From contig NZ_CP134152.1 in NCBI RefSeq assembly GCF_032164335.1, positions 124,001 to 188,000 of the forward strand: a DNA stretch of 64,000 bases. Direction: 5' to 3'. Below the pieces are notes generated by a model that saw nothing but the letters and a program-made list of their open reading frames with translations, was not told the DNA's origin and did not search any database. Each line of letters starts with the position of its first letter. The first letter of the stretch is position 1. Below, in pieces: positions 55,991 through 64,000 of the stretch. Both the position numbers and the translations under genes were made by a program. Origin of the DNA: Winslowiella toletana (GTDB lineage: Bacteria > Pseudomonadota > Gammaproteobacteria > Enterobacterales > Enterobacteriaceae).

Positions 55991-56332
55991 ATGAATCTTT
56001 TTCTCGCCTGGACGGCCCTTGCGGGTGCCATCGTCATGGAAGTGGCTGGCACCATGTTTCTCGGCAAGTCAGAGCAATTTTCACGTCTCTATCCGTCCCT
56101 GATGACGGTGCTGTTATATGGCCTGTCGTTTTATTTGCTGTCACAGGTGCTGAAAACCCTGCCGCTGGCGGTGGCGTATGCCTCATGGGGCGGGCTGGGG
56201 ATTGTTTTAACCGCAGCAATTAGTGTGGTGGTGTTTAAGCAGCGGTTGGATCTGCCCGCGATTATCGGTATTGCGCTGATAGTTACCGGGGTGGTGGTGG
56301 TCAATGGATTTTCTAAAATGGTCGCGCACTGA
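55991..56332 (+). CDS. Small multidrug resistance (SMR) efflux pump
   Basis: 113 residues, four helices. The conserved membrane Glu lies in GAIVMEVAGTMFL (residue ~18), and YASWGGLGIVLTAAISVVVF and RLDLPAIIGIALIVTGV match the EmrE/QacE group. Exports cationic drugs or quaternary amines using protons. Its stop overlaps the ATG of the TetR gene (TGATG). Confidence 0.9.
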   Translation: MNLFLAWTALAGAIVMEVAGTMFLGKSEQFSRLYPSLMTVLLYGLSFYLLSQVLKTLPLAVAYASWGGLGIVLTAAISVVVFKQRLDLPAIIGIALIVTGVVVVNGFSKMVAH

Positions 56333-56892
56333 TGAGTGATAAGTCGCAATCGCGCAAACGACAGCCGGAATATGTCCGTCAGCAATTGCTGATCAGCGCC
56401 GCGCGGCTGGCGGTAGAACAGGGGCCAGCCAGTGTTACCGTCAGCGCGGTGGCAGAGGCGGCAGGCGTCACTAAGGGCGGTTTTTTTCACCACTTTCCCA
56501 GTAAACAGGCGCTGATTGAAGGCCTGTTTGATGAAATTATTAATCAGCTGGATCGCGATATTGACCAGTTTATTGCCGCCGACCCGCAGCAGTATGGCTG
56601 CTTTAGTCGCGCCTATATCAGAACGGTTTTTCTTGATAGCCACACCGAGAATAGCTGGGCAGTACTCAGTTTTACCCTTGGCAGCGATAGCCAGCTGACG
56701 TGCAAATGGGACAGCTGGCTGAAGAACCGGCTGAAACAACATCAGCAAACCGACAGCGACCCACAGCTGGAAGTGGCGAGGTTAGCATCTGACGGGCTTT
56801 GGTTTGCCTGCATGCTGCATCGTGTCGGCACCAGCGAAATGTTTCCACATATGGAAACACGGCTGATTGCCATGACTCTGGCTGCCAGTTAA
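56332..56892 (+). CDS. TetR-family regulator of the SMR pump
   Basis: 186 residues. HTH region (~12-58) with VTVSAVAEAAGVTKGGFFHHFPSK, then a helical ligand domain. Translationally coupled to the pump gene. A self-regulated repressor is the simple reading; the 32-bp palindrome upstream of the pump is the likely target. Confidence 0.9.
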   Translation: MSDKSQSRKRQPEYVRQQLLISAARLAVEQGPASVTVSAVAEAAGVTKGGFFHHFPSKQALIEGLFDEIINQLDRDIDQFIAADPQQYGCFSRAYIRTVFLDSHTENSWAVLSFTLGSDSQLTCKWDSWLKNRLKQHQQTDSDPQLEVARLASDGLWFACMLHRVGTSEMFPHMETRLIAMTLAAS

Positions 56893-56919
56893 CGGCGGTA
56901 TTAGCAACGGGAGTACATA

Positions 56920-57252
56920 ATGTTCAGGAAAAATATCGTGTCTGATTTAATCATCTGGATTGATGAAAATATCGATAATCGCCTGAAAATTGATGATTTT
57001 GTTGAGAAATCAGGCTATTCAAAATGGCATATTCAGCGGATGTTTCGTGAGGCGACCGGTCAGCCGTTAGCCTCCTACTGTCGCCAAAAAAGGCTGGCTG
57101 CGGCGGCGAAAATGCTGTGCAGCCAGCCCGGTCCGATCCTTACCGTGGCGCTGTTACATGGTTTTCCATCCCATGAAACTTTTCATAAAGCGTTTAAGCG
57201 CCAGTTTGGTGTTACCCCCGGTCAGTATCGGGAAAATCACCCGCTCGCTTAG
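56920..57252 (+). CDS. MarA/SoxS-like AraC regulator
   Basis: 110 residues, two HTH motifs of the AraC family and no effector domain, like MarA, SoxS, Rob N-terminal and TetD. SDLIIWIDENIDNRLKIDDF and SGYSKWHIQRMFREATG are classic; the second motif is FPSHETFHKAFKRQFGVTPGQYR. GGGAG seven bases before the ATG. Follows the TetR gene, so it may add to a drug-stress response. Confidence 0.9.
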   Translation: MFRKNIVSDLIIWIDENIDNRLKIDDFVEKSGYSKWHIQRMFREATGQPLASYCRQKRLAAAAKMLCSQPGPILTVALLHGFPSHETFHKAFKRQFGVTPGQYRENHPLA

Positions 57253-57419
57253 CGAGATGACAGGCAATTATTCGTGATAATGCCGCTTTCGCCCCGTCGA
57301 CTGTCAACCTACTCTAAACCGCCTGGCAGTTCTGTCTCGTCGCTCGCCCTGAAGCATTGACGGCGTGACCGCGACAATTTATTTATAAACTTCCTTATAA
57401 ACAGGGAGGTTCTGTGCCT

Positions 57420-57647
57420 ATGCAAAAGTGTTTATTGATTTTTCCCGCATGTTTTCTTGTCATATCCTGTAGCCCTTACCAATACGAAGCCAATAGCGCC
57501 AAAAAGCCGGTCTGGAGTGAGAACAGGCCGGTAATCTATGTGCCCGACGGCAAGGGTGGGATGAAGAGAGACCGGCGTATGGAGCGGATTCAGGCTCGCG
57601 GTCAGCAAGACAATAGTACTGATGGCGGTTGGCAATCTGGCTGGTGA
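57420..57647 (+). CDS. Small lipoprotein of unknown function
   Basis: 75 residues from ATG (a GTG two codons earlier has closer AGGGAGG). The N-terminal hydrophobic stretch ends in lipobox VIS-C (Cys17), so it is a lipoprotein anchored in a membrane. The rest is hydrophilic and basic, with KGGMKRDRRMERIQARGQQD. No family recognised. Confidence 0.65.
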   Translation: MQKCLLIFPACFLVISCSPYQYEANSAKKPVWSENRPVIYVPDGKGGMKRDRRMERIQARGQQDNSTDGGWQSGW

Positions 57648-57651
57648 ATTA

Positions 57652-57674
57652 CCCGGTGGATTAACGCCACCGGG
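57652..57674. terminator. Terminator between lipoprotein gene and azlD
   Basis: Perfect 8-bp stem CCCGGTGG/CCACCGGG with a 7-base loop in the convergent gap. Confidence 0.65.
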
Positions 57675-57684
57675 CAGCAGGCGT

Positions 57685-57981
57685 TTACAGCCAGTGTCTT
57701 AGCAGCGCCGCCGCAACAATGCCAACGGCGACGGTAGAAAACAGTGACAGGCGGCTGGCGGCAATCAGGGTAATCACGATGGCCAGCAGATCGGCTGGGC
57801 GATCGGTGACAAAATAGGGCGCAATAACTGAAATCAGTACGCAACCCGGAGCGGCGTCCATCACCGCTCTGGCGCGCGGCCCCAGCTCGCGGTTACGTAA
57901 ACCAATATAGCCAATCACCCGCGTTAGCCAGGTTACGCTGGCCATTAACAAAATTGTCAGTACCGTGATGCCGCTAATCAT
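57685..57981 (-). CDS. AzlD-family branched-chain amino acid export subunit
   Basis: 98 residues from ATG at 57981, which overlaps the azlC stop (ATGA). Four helices; the AzlD text WLTRVIGYIGLRNRELGPR and AAPGCVLISVIAPYF is present. Forms a two-subunit exporter of branched-chain amino acids (YgaH equivalent) with AzlC. Confidence 0.88.
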   Translation of the reverse strand: MISGITVLTILLMASVTWLTRVIGYIGLRNRELGPRARAVMDAAPGCVLISVIAPYFVTDRPADLLAIVITLIAASRLSLFSTVAVGIVAAALLRHWL

Positions 57982-58721
57982 GATTTTTTCCCGACAAAAA
58001 ACAGTGCAGTCAGCATTCCTGATAGCGCACCCACCGGAACGTACCAGGCCCCTGGAATCAGATAATAGGTTGTAGCGGCCATCACCAGGCTGACCATCCA
58101 CGGACGCGCCGCGCGGAAACCGCGCCACATGCCGCGCAGCAGCACCAGAAAGATCGCCGGAAACGCCATATCAAAGCCCCACTGGCTGATATCGCCCATC
58201 AGCGGGCCAAGCAGCACGCCGGAGGTGGTGAACACCACCCAGATGACATAAAGCGAAGCCGATACGCCAGCGTAGTAAGGAATGCTAAAGCTATTTACGA
58301 TGCCCGCCTGACGGCGTTTAGCCGCATCGGCCATTCCCATCGCCCAGCTCTCATCGGTCATCACAAACAGCGCGGCGAACGCTTTACGCTTCGGCAGATG
58401 GCGCAGATGCGGTTCAATGGCGGCACCCATCAAAATATGGCGGCTGTTAATCAGGAAGGTAATCATCATAATCACCAGAATATGGGGCGGATGCGTCCAC
58501 AGTTCGATGGCGGCGAGTTCCGAACCGCCAGCGAAATTCAGGCCGGTCATCAGCGGCAACTCTATGGCGCTAAATCCTTTCTTCGCCGCCTGCGCGCCAA
58601 GCACCAGTGCCAACGGAATCACGCCCAGCAGCACCGGTAAGCTGGCTCTGACACCACGCCAGAACTCTGATTTTTTTGTTATGTTGCTGGCAGCCGGCCA
58701 GACAGAATCTGTATCGCTCAT
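57978..58721 (-). CDS. AzlC-family branched-chain amino acid export subunit
   Basis: 247 residues from ATG at 58721, preceded by the near-perfect AGGAGGTGAT; a much longer frame upstream is unlikely. About seven helices with GVIPLALVLGAQAAKKGFS, GGSELAAIEL and INSRHILMGA, which match YgaZ/AzlC. Divergent from an Lrp-type regulator across 124 bases. Confidence 0.9.
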   Translation of the reverse strand: MSDTDSVWPAASNITKKSEFWRGVRASLPVLLGVIPLALVLGAQAAKKGFSAIELPLMTGLNFAGGSELAAIELWTHPPHILVIMMITFLINSRHILMGAAIEPHLRHLPKRKAFAALFVMTDESWAMGMADAAKRRQAGIVNSFSIPYYAGVSASLYVIWVVFTTSGVLLGPLMGDISQWGFDMAFPAIFLVLLRGMWRGFRAARPWMVSLVMAATTYYLIPGAWYVPVGALSGMLTALFFVGKKS

Positions 58722-58845
58722 ATCACCTCCTGAAGGAGCTGAATTATAAGCGTTTTGCTGTGAAATTGGGTTGCTATTATGCCAATATTTCGTTATCAAT
58801 TGGCAGTTGAATGCTAATTTTTTGCTTAAAATGGAATCTGATGCC

Positions 58846-59307
58846 ATGAACCTTGATCTCACCGATCGTAAAATCCTTAATGCACTGCAACGCGATGGCC
58901 GCATGCAAAATATTGACCTGGCTCGCGAGGTCGGTTTATCACCGTCACCCTGTCTGCGGCGGGTTAAGCAGCTGGAGCAAAGTGGCGTGATAAAAGGCTA
59001 TGTGGCGCTGATTGACGGTGCCAAAGTGCAACGCAACGTCACCATTTTCACCCGCGTCTGGCTGACCCGGCAGGATGCTGAAACGGTGGATCATTTTGCT
59101 GCTGAAATTATGAAGCTGCCGGAGGTGGTCGAGTGCCATCTGATGGCCGGGGAGTGTGATTATCTGCTGCGGGTGATTACCGCCAGCCTGGATGATTATC
59201 GCCAGCTACAAATTAATCACCTGACGCGCATTCGTGGCGTCTCCAGTATTAAAACCGATATCCCGATGCAGTGTTATAAACAGACCACCGAATTGCCGTT
59301 GTTATAA
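58846..59307 (+). CDS. Lrp/AsnC-family regulator
   Basis: 153 residues from ATG at 58846 (another in-frame ATG at 58831 lacks a binding site). HTH (LDLTDRKILNALQRDGRMQNIDLAREVGLSPSP) and the AsnC_trans/RAM domain (LPEVVECHLMAGECDYLLRV). Resembles DecR/Lrp. Its position divergent from azlCD suggests control of amino acid export. Confidence 0.92.
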   Translation: MNLDLTDRKILNALQRDGRMQNIDLAREVGLSPSPCLRRVKQLEQSGVIKGYVALIDGAKVQRNVTIFTRVWLTRQDAETVDHFAAEIMKLPEVVECHLMAGECDYLLRVITASLDDYRQLQINHLTRIRGVSSIKTDIPMQCYKQTTELPLL

Positions 59308-59448
59308 CCACTGCTGCCGTTACCTGATGATTAATTACTGTCAGTAATTAATTAAAAATCATTAACTATCAACTGGTTAATCTCGCATTTCCCTTATTTT
59401 TTGCAACACTTTAAAAGTTAATAAATCTTTACAAAACTATAACAAGAG

Positions 59449-59464
59449 CGTGAGATATATCACC
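59449..59464 (+). promoter_or_regulatory. CRP-like site before FAD-dehydrogenase operon
   Basis: CGTGA-GATATA-TCACC, matching 8 of 10 core positions of TGTGA-N6-TCACA, centred 36 bases before the first start codon. That close position would suit repression or an activator with a short leader. Confidence 0.6.
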
Positions 59465-59492
59465 TTCTCATGTTTCAGAATTGTAGGTTTCG

Positions 59493-60014
59493 ATGATAAC
59501 ACGTAGGCAGATTCTCATTTCTGGTGCGGCTTTGGGCGGGTTTGCGGCACTGAATCCGGTTTTGTCCTGGGCTTCTCAGCCCGCCGCTGCTTCTGACCAG
59601 GGGATGTTCCATACATTATCAAAATTACTCACCGGTCGTACGGCATTAAGTCAGGTGGTGTCTGCCCGCGCACTGCATTGTCTGGTATCCGAAGATGCCG
59701 ATTTCCTGATAAAAATGCATGCGCTGGTGGACGCGTTAAACACGGCAAATATTAGCGCCGCCGACCAGCTTAATGGTCATCCCATTATGCAAAATCACCT
59801 CGCCAGCGAGACGGTTAAAAAAATTGTTTCTGCCTGGTATCTCGGCTTTACCGGCACGCCGGTGTCACTGCGGGCGGTCGATAATACCCGCTTTGTCACT
59901 TATACCGATGCCCTGATGTATGCACCAACGCTGGATGCCACGGTTATTCCGACCTATTCGCGTGGGCACACCAATTACTGGACGCAGCCGCCAGCCACGA
60001 TAAAAAACGATTAA
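59493..60014 (+). CDS. FAD-dependent sugar/polyol dehydrogenase small subunit
   Basis: 173 residues. A Tat signal (TRRQILISGAALGGFAALN, residues 3-21) directs export. Family resembles the membrane-bound sorbitol/fructose-type FAD dehydrogenase small subunit (FAD-SLDH), with the ending WYLGFTGTPVSLRAVDNTRF. It helps export and maturation of the catalytic subunit. First gene of a three-gene operon; GMC subunit follows after 27 bases. Confidence 0.85.
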   Translation: MITRRQILISGAALGGFAALNPVLSWASQPAAASDQGMFHTLSKLLTGRTALSQVVSARALHCLVSEDADFLIKMHALVDALNTANISAADQLNGHPIMQNHLASETVKKIVSAWYLGFTGTPVSLRAVDNTRFVTYTDALMYAPTLDATVIPTYSRGHTNYWTQPPATIKND

Positions 60015-60041
60015 TCTTTTCATTCTTTTGTGAGCAACACC

Positions 60042-61631
60042 ATGAGCAAACACTATGATGCCGATGTGATTGTCATCGGTTCGGGTGCATTGGGTAGCAA
60101 TGCCGCCACCACCCTTGCCCGTAAAGGCAAATCGGTGATTATTCTGGAAGCCGGAGAGAAAATCCCGCGCTGGAAAATTGTCGAAAATTTCCGTAACTCC
60201 TCGAAAAAAGCCAACTATAACTCGCCGTATCCTAACCAGCCGTGGGCGCACCACTCTTACGACGAACAATATATCGAAAACACCGGCTCGTTTGATTTTC
60301 GTCCCGGCATGCTGAAACTGGTGGGCGGCACCACCTGGCACTGGGCCTCGGCCTGCTGGCGTTATCTGCCTAATGATATGAAATTGAAAACGCTGTATGG
60401 CGTGGGTCGCGACTGGCCGATGGAGTACAGCGAGTTAGAACCGTGGTATGTCAAAGCCGAGCTGGCGATGGGCGTATGCGGTAGTGATACCGACGACCAG
60501 AGCGGGCAAGGAGGCAGCGCCTTTCCACCGCGTTCGCAGCCGTATCCGATGGAGCCTGAAGGTGAAACTTATCTGTTCCAGCGCCTGAAAAGCCGCATCA
60601 GCCCGGCAGGTTACCACTTTATTCATGAGCCCAACGCGCGTGCGACCCGCCCTTATGACGGTCGTCCGGCTTGCAGCGGCAACAACAACTGTATGCCGGT
60701 CTGCCCGATTGGCTCGATGTACAGCGGCGATAAACATGCCCAGCATGCGGAAGATGCCGGTGCGCAGCTGATGACTGATGCTACCGCCTGGAAGCTGGAA
60801 AAAGGTGCGGATGGCAAAATCGTAGCGGTGCACGTTCGGAGTTCAAAAGGCGAAGATAAACGGCTGACGGCAAAGTACTTTATTGTCGCGGCCCACGGGC
60901 TGGAAACCCCTAAGCTGCTGCTGATTTCTGATGTCGCTAACAGTTCCGATCAGGTGGGGCGCAATCTGATGGACCACACCGGCATGGGGCTACAATTCCT
61001 CGCGGATGAGCCGGTCTGGCCGGGGCGTGGTGCGGTACAGCAGGGCGGTATTTTCAACTTCCGCGATGGCGAATTCCGCAAAAAACACGCCGCGATTAAG
61101 CATGCTATTTCTAATAACGTGCCCAATATGACAATCGCGCAACGGCTGATCGCTGATGGCGTGTTGGGGCATGAGCTGGATAAGCAGATTCGACACCAGG
61201 CTGCACGCTGGGTGGATATCTCCACGGTGTTTGAAATCCTGCCGCATGCCAGCAATACCGTGCGTCCCAGCACTACCCGTAAGGATGCGCTCGGTATCCC
61301 GATGCTGACGGTTAACTATGAAGTGGATGACTATGTGAAAACCGCCAAAGCGGTGGTCGACGCTGACTATAAACAGTTTGTCAGCCTGATGGGCGGTACG
61401 GTGGTCGAGGACAATACCGGCTGGCAGAACCGTGACCATTTGATGGGGACGGTGATAATGGGTGATAACGCGAAAGATTCCGTGGTTAACCATGAGTGCC
61501 GCAGCTGGGATCACAGCAATCTTTTCCTCGCGACGACTGGCGTTATTCCGGCATCCGGTGTGATTAACCCGACTCTGACCGGTGTTGCACTGAGTATTCG
61601 TGCGGCTGAAATCATCGATCGGGAGATTTAA
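60042..61631 (+). CDS. FAD-dependent sugar/polyol dehydrogenase, GMC subunit
   Basis: 529 residues from ATG at 60042; a GTG four codons upstream is the alternative. GMC oxidoreductase with N-terminal FAD Rossmann motif VIVIGSGALGSNAA, a second GMC signature around PKLLLISDVANSS, and a C-terminal His/Asn active-site region near HECRSWDHSNLF. Three cysteines in CSGNNNCMPVC (about 211, 217, 221) match the small iron-sulfur site seen in related fructose/glucose dehydrogenases. Substrate (gluconate, 2-ketogluconate, sorbitol or fructose) cannot be fixed from sequence. Confidence 0.88.
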   Translation: MSKHYDADVIVIGSGALGSNAATTLARKGKSVIILEAGEKIPRWKIVENFRNSSKKANYNSPYPNQPWAHHSYDEQYIENTGSFDFRPGMLKLVGGTTWHWASACWRYLPNDMKLKTLYGVGRDWPMEYSELEPWYVKAELAMGVCGSDTDDQSGQGGSAFPPRSQPYPMEPEGETYLFQRLKSRISPAGYHFIHEPNARATRPYDGRPACSGNNNCMPVCPIGSMYSGDKHAQHAEDAGAQLMTDATAWKLEKGADGKIVAVHVRSSKGEDKRLTAKYFIVAAHGLETPKLLLISDVANSSDQVGRNLMDHTGMGLQFLADEPVWPGRGAVQQGGIFNFRDGEFRKKHAAIKHAISNNVPNMTIAQRLIADGVLGHELDKQIRHQAARWVDISTVFEILPHASNTVRPSTTRKDALGIPMLTVNYEVDDYVKTAKAVVDADYKQFVSLMGGTVVEDNTGWQNRDHLMGTVIMGDNAKDSVVNHECRSWDHSNLFLATTGVIPASGVINPTLTGVALSIRAAEIIDREI

Positions 61632-63031
61632 TGATGCAGATTACGGGTAAATTTTTCGCCGCCGCCGCGCTGTTGGCTGGCCTCGGCAGCACAGCAGCAG
61701 TAAGCGCTGCGCCATCTTCTGCCGATGCGGCGCTGATAAAACGCGGTGAGTATCTTGCCGTTGCGGCAGACTGCGGCGCTTGCCACCGTAAGACCGCTGA
61801 AGACGGCGCGCCGTTTGCCGGTGGTTACGCCATTGATTCGCCGATGGGGCGAATTATTGCCAGCAATATCACCCCTTCAAAGCAATATGGCATTGGTGAT
61901 TACAGTGAGCAGCAGTTTGCCGATGCGCTGCGTAAAGGGGTGGCCGCTGACGGCAGCAATCTCTATCCGGCGATGCCTTACACCGCTTACCAGGGGCTGA
62001 CTGACGAAGATATTCATGCGCTGTACAGCTACTTTATGCTGGCGGTAAAACCGGTTGATATTGCGCCGGATGAGCATACCGATCTGAGCTTTCCGTTTAA
62101 TATCCGCCAGATCATGTGGGGCTGGAATCTGCTGTACCGCAGTGATAAACCGTTTGAAAAACAGCCTGATTTATCAGAACAGCTGAATCGGGGTAAATAC
62201 CTGGTTGATGTGCTGGCGCACTGTAGCACCTGCCATACGCCGCGCAATATGATGATGGCTGAAGACAGTAGCCAGTATCTGGCCGGTAGCCCGCTGGGCG
62301 GCTGGTATGCGCCGAATATCACGCCGGATAGCAGCGGAATTGGCGACTGGAGTCAGGATGATATTGTCAGCTACCTGAAAACCGGTCATCTGGCTGGAAA
62401 AGCGCAGGCGGCGGGGCCGATGGCTGAAGCGGTGGAGCACAGCTTCCGTTATCTCGGTGATGACGATCTGCATGCCATTGCGGCCTGGATTCAACAGATT
62501 CCGGCGATCAAAACGCCAGTGGCGACGCCGTCAGCACAGGCAGCAGAGCCGCGGGATATAAATCAACTGGTGAAAGGACAGGGGGATCAATCCTCGCTGG
62601 CCGACAGCAGTTCAACCGATGGTGCTGAACTGTATAACGGTGCTTGCGCCAGCTGTCATGGGCGCGAAGGGCAGGGCACAGCGGACAATTTCTATCCTTC
62701 ACTGACTAAAAATAGCGCGGTCTCTGGCCCGACGGCGCAAAATTTGGTGATGACCATTGTCGACGGTATCCATCGCAAAAGCAGTGACAGCGATGTCGGG
62801 ATGCCGGCTTTCGGTCAGCAGTTGAATGATGCGCAGATTGCTGCCGTCACCCACTACGTGCGTCAGCAGTTTGGCAATATCAATGAGGATATCTCGGCGG
62901 AACAGGTTAAAACTCTGCGTAGCGGTGGCGAAGCGCCATTTATCGTGCGCTATGTTGATTATCTGATTGCGGCTGGAGTGTTTATCGCGTTGTTATTGTT
63001 GCTGTTAATCGTACGTCTGCGGAAGAAATAG
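61631..63031 (+). CDS. Triheme cytochrome c subunit of FAD-dehydrogenase
   Basis: 466 residues. Start overlaps the GMC stop by one base (TAATG); tandem ATG codons. Signal peptide (residues ~1-26). Three CXXCH heme sites: CGACH (Cys48), CSTCH (Cys198) and CASCH (Cys339), each in a cytochrome c domain. A C-terminal helix (~438-462, LIAAGVFIALLLLLLIV) anchors it to the membrane. Transfers electrons from the dehydrogenase to ubiquinone. Terminator follows. Confidence 0.93.
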   Translation: MMQITGKFFAAAALLAGLGSTAAVSAAPSSADAALIKRGEYLAVAADCGACHRKTAEDGAPFAGGYAIDSPMGRIIASNITPSKQYGIGDYSEQQFADALRKGVAADGSNLYPAMPYTAYQGLTDEDIHALYSYFMLAVKPVDIAPDEHTDLSFPFNIRQIMWGWNLLYRSDKPFEKQPDLSEQLNRGKYLVDVLAHCSTCHTPRNMMMAEDSSQYLAGSPLGGWYAPNITPDSSGIGDWSQDDIVSYLKTGHLAGKAQAAGPMAEAVEHSFRYLGDDDLHAIAAWIQQIPAIKTPVATPSAQAAEPRDINQLVKGQGDQSSLADSSSTDGAELYNGACASCHGREGQGTADNFYPSLTKNSAVSGPTAQNLVMTIVDGIHRKSSDSDVGMPAFGQQLNDAQIAAVTHYVRQQFGNINEDISAEQVKTLRSGGEAPFIVRYVDYLIAAGVFIALLLLLLIVRLRKK

Positions 63032-63038
63032 TCAAAAA

Positions 63039-63066
63039 AACGGCATCCCCCGCCGGGGATGCCGTT
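63039..63066. terminator. Bidirectional terminator between cytochrome and narI
   Basis: 12-bp stem AACGGCATCCCC/GGGGATGCCGTT with a CGCC loop; A run on the left and TAATTTT on the right, so it can end transcription from both sides. Confidence 0.9.
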
Positions 63067-63078
63067 AATTTTGTGCGG

Positions 63079-63756
63079 TTAGCCTCTTTTACGCACCAGC
63101 TGAGTGCGGCGGGTAATAAATTCCAGCGGCACGCTCCAGATATGCACCAGACGCGTAAAAGGAAACAGCAGAAACAGCGTCATACCGGTGATCAGATGCA
63201 CGCGGAAGATCGGCGCCACGCCATCAAGGTATTGTGACGCACCAAAGCGGAAGGTCACGATGTGCTGCGCCCAGTTCACCAGCTTCATCATTTCGCTGCC
63301 GTCCATATGCTGCGCCGAAAAAGGTATGGTGGCGAGTCCAAGTGTCACCTGCACCATTAACAGCGCCAGAATCAAAATATCAGCGACGCTGGATGAGGCA
63401 CGCACTCGGGCAACAAACAGGCGGCGATACAGCAGCATCATGCCGCCAATCCACATGGTTACGCCGCAGATGCCGCCCAGCACCATCGCCATCCACTGTT
63501 TAGCGGGCAATGACAGGAACGACTGATACATCCAGTGCGGTGTCAGCATGCCCACTATGTGACCGAAAAAAATTCCGATCACGCCGATGTGAAACAGATT
63601 CGACGCCAGGCGCATCCAGCGTTTATCGAGAATCTGGCTCGAACCGGCGCGCCAGCTGTACTGACCGTAGTCGTAGCGGAGCAGGCTACCGAGCAGGAAG
63701 ACAGTACCGACGATATACGGATAGATATCAAAGAAAAACAGGTTAAAGAACGACAT
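63079..63756 (-). CDS. narI: NarI, respiratory nitrate reductase gamma subunit
   Basis: 225 residues, identical in length to E. coli NarI. Five helices with diheme cytochrome b; His residues for the hemes lie in [18 protein letters not shown] and [11 protein letters not shown] plus [10 protein letters not shown]. Membrane anchor of the NarGHI nitrate reductase that takes electrons from quinol. Start overlaps the narJ stop by one base (TAATG on the minus strand). Confidence 0.95.
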   Translation of the reverse strand: MSFFNLFFFDIYPYIVGTVFLLGSLLRYDYGQYSWRAGSSQILDKRWMRLASNLFHIGVIGIFFGHIVGMLTPHWMYQSFLSLPAKQWMAMVLGGICGVTMWIGGMMLLYRRLFVARVRASSSVADILILALLMVQVTLGLATIPFSAQHMDGSEMMKLVNWAQHIVTFRFGASQYLDGVAPIFRVHLITGMTLFLLFPFTRLVHIWSVPLEFITRRTQLVRKRG

Positions 63757-64000
63757 TATTTTCTCTCCCGATTCTTCGGCTGTGCTTGCTCAATATTGAG
63801 ATACTGCGGAGCCACAGCGCCGGAAAAACGCTGCTGATGCTGACGCGTCTCGCCACAATCACCCTGCTGGGTTGCCATAAAACGTACCTGTTCTTCTTCC
63901 CACACCGCGTCCAGCGCGGCGGGGGTATCATCACGTGCCTCTTGCCCGACCTGGTGTTGCAGGTTTTCACTGCTGGCGTCGCTGCCGGAGAGCTGGGTTA
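63756..64000 (-). CDS. narJ: NarJ, nitrate reductase chaperone (3' part)
   Basis: Last ~81 codons of narJ; the gene extends beyond the window. The end reads [19 protein letters not shown] and [13 protein letters not shown], characteristic of NarJ. Cytoplasmic chaperone for molybdenum cofactor insertion into NarG. narJ-narI order is the standard one. Confidence 0.9.
   Translation of the reverse strand, partial: TQLSGSDASSENLQHQVGQEARDDTPAALDAVWEEEQVRFMATQQGDCGETRQHQQRFSGAVAPQYLNIEQAQPKNRERK

Noticed and set aside
59865-60341. 158-codon minus frame
   Set aside because: Antisense to the dehydrogenase genes; the plus-strand genes have clear family motifs.

Overview
The window looks like a chromosomal segment of an Enterobacterales bacterium, most likely Erwiniaceae (Erwinia/Pantoea-like). 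One block follows the Escherichia coli order closely (bcsB-bcsC, pdeK, dctA, yhjJ, kdgK, pdeH, yhjG, yhjE, yhjD, and a yhjC/rcdB-type LysR gene). The rest combines a chromosomal sucrose regulon, a membrane FAD-sugar dehydrogenase with a triheme cytochrome c, and the end of a nar operon, a mix typical of plant- or environment-associated relatives. No rRNA, tRNA, CRISPR array or intact insertion sequence was found. All calls come from reading sequence and remembered family features; no database was searched.

Layout. 1-6.6 kb: end of the cellulose synthase operon (bcsB 3' part, bcsC) and a PdeK/HmsP-type phosphodiesterase; bcsZ is not between bcsB and bcsC. 6.8-18.4 kb: dctA, yhjJ, a decayed toxin-antitoxin pair, kdgK with a KdgR-like box, pdeH behind a near-consensus FliA promoter, yhjG, yhjE, yhjD and a LysR regulator. 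18.4-23.1 kb: small metabolic genes (SDR, PhzF-like, GST) and a divergent MocR/LysE-exporter pair with a palindrome between them. 23.1-26.3 kb: a visibly AT-rich island with a QueF-like reductase, a VUT/YhhQ-type transporter with an unusual N-terminal extension, a CI-like regulator, a Ner-like protein and a broken small gene. 26.4-33.5 kb: mqo, an AhpD-like/MocR divergent pair, an alpha/beta hydrolase, mntP with a MntR-like box, and yqjC. 33.7-34.0 kb: an AzuC-like 25-residue protein with its own promoter and 3' hairpin. 34.0-41.2 kb: an isochorismatase-fold hydrolase, the L-galactonate genes lgoT-lgoR-lgoD, an acetyltransferase, crcB, a YpfH-like esterase and a FemAB-like protein. 41.5-49.2 kb: an orphan sugar-binding protein, an unknown two-gene membrane cassette, a CPA antiporter, then a stress cluster (yqhA, yghA-like, yjbJ, MlrA/BluR-like regulator, AriR-like connector, small ORFs). 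49.3-55.9 kb: scrK-scrY-scrA-scrB-scrR with palindromic operators. 55.9-59.3 kb: an SMR efflux pump with its TetR gene and a large operator, a MarA/SoxS-like regulator, a small lipoprotein, and azlCD divergent from an Lrp-type regulator. 59.4-64 kb: FAD-dependent sugar/polyol dehydrogenase operon, then narI and the end of narJ.

Functional links. Cellulose secretion, PdeK and flagellar-controlled PdeH fit a c-di-GMP switch between attachment and motility. LgoTRD feeds L-galactonate into hexuronate catabolism, whose product KDG is phosphorylated by KdgK. The scr genes import and cleave sucrose, while the FAD-dehydrogenase oxidises sugars or polyols in the periplasm. The least explained parts are the 7-deazaguanine-related island at 23.1-26.1 kb, the AzuC-like locus, and the attenuator-like leader of the AriR-like gene.
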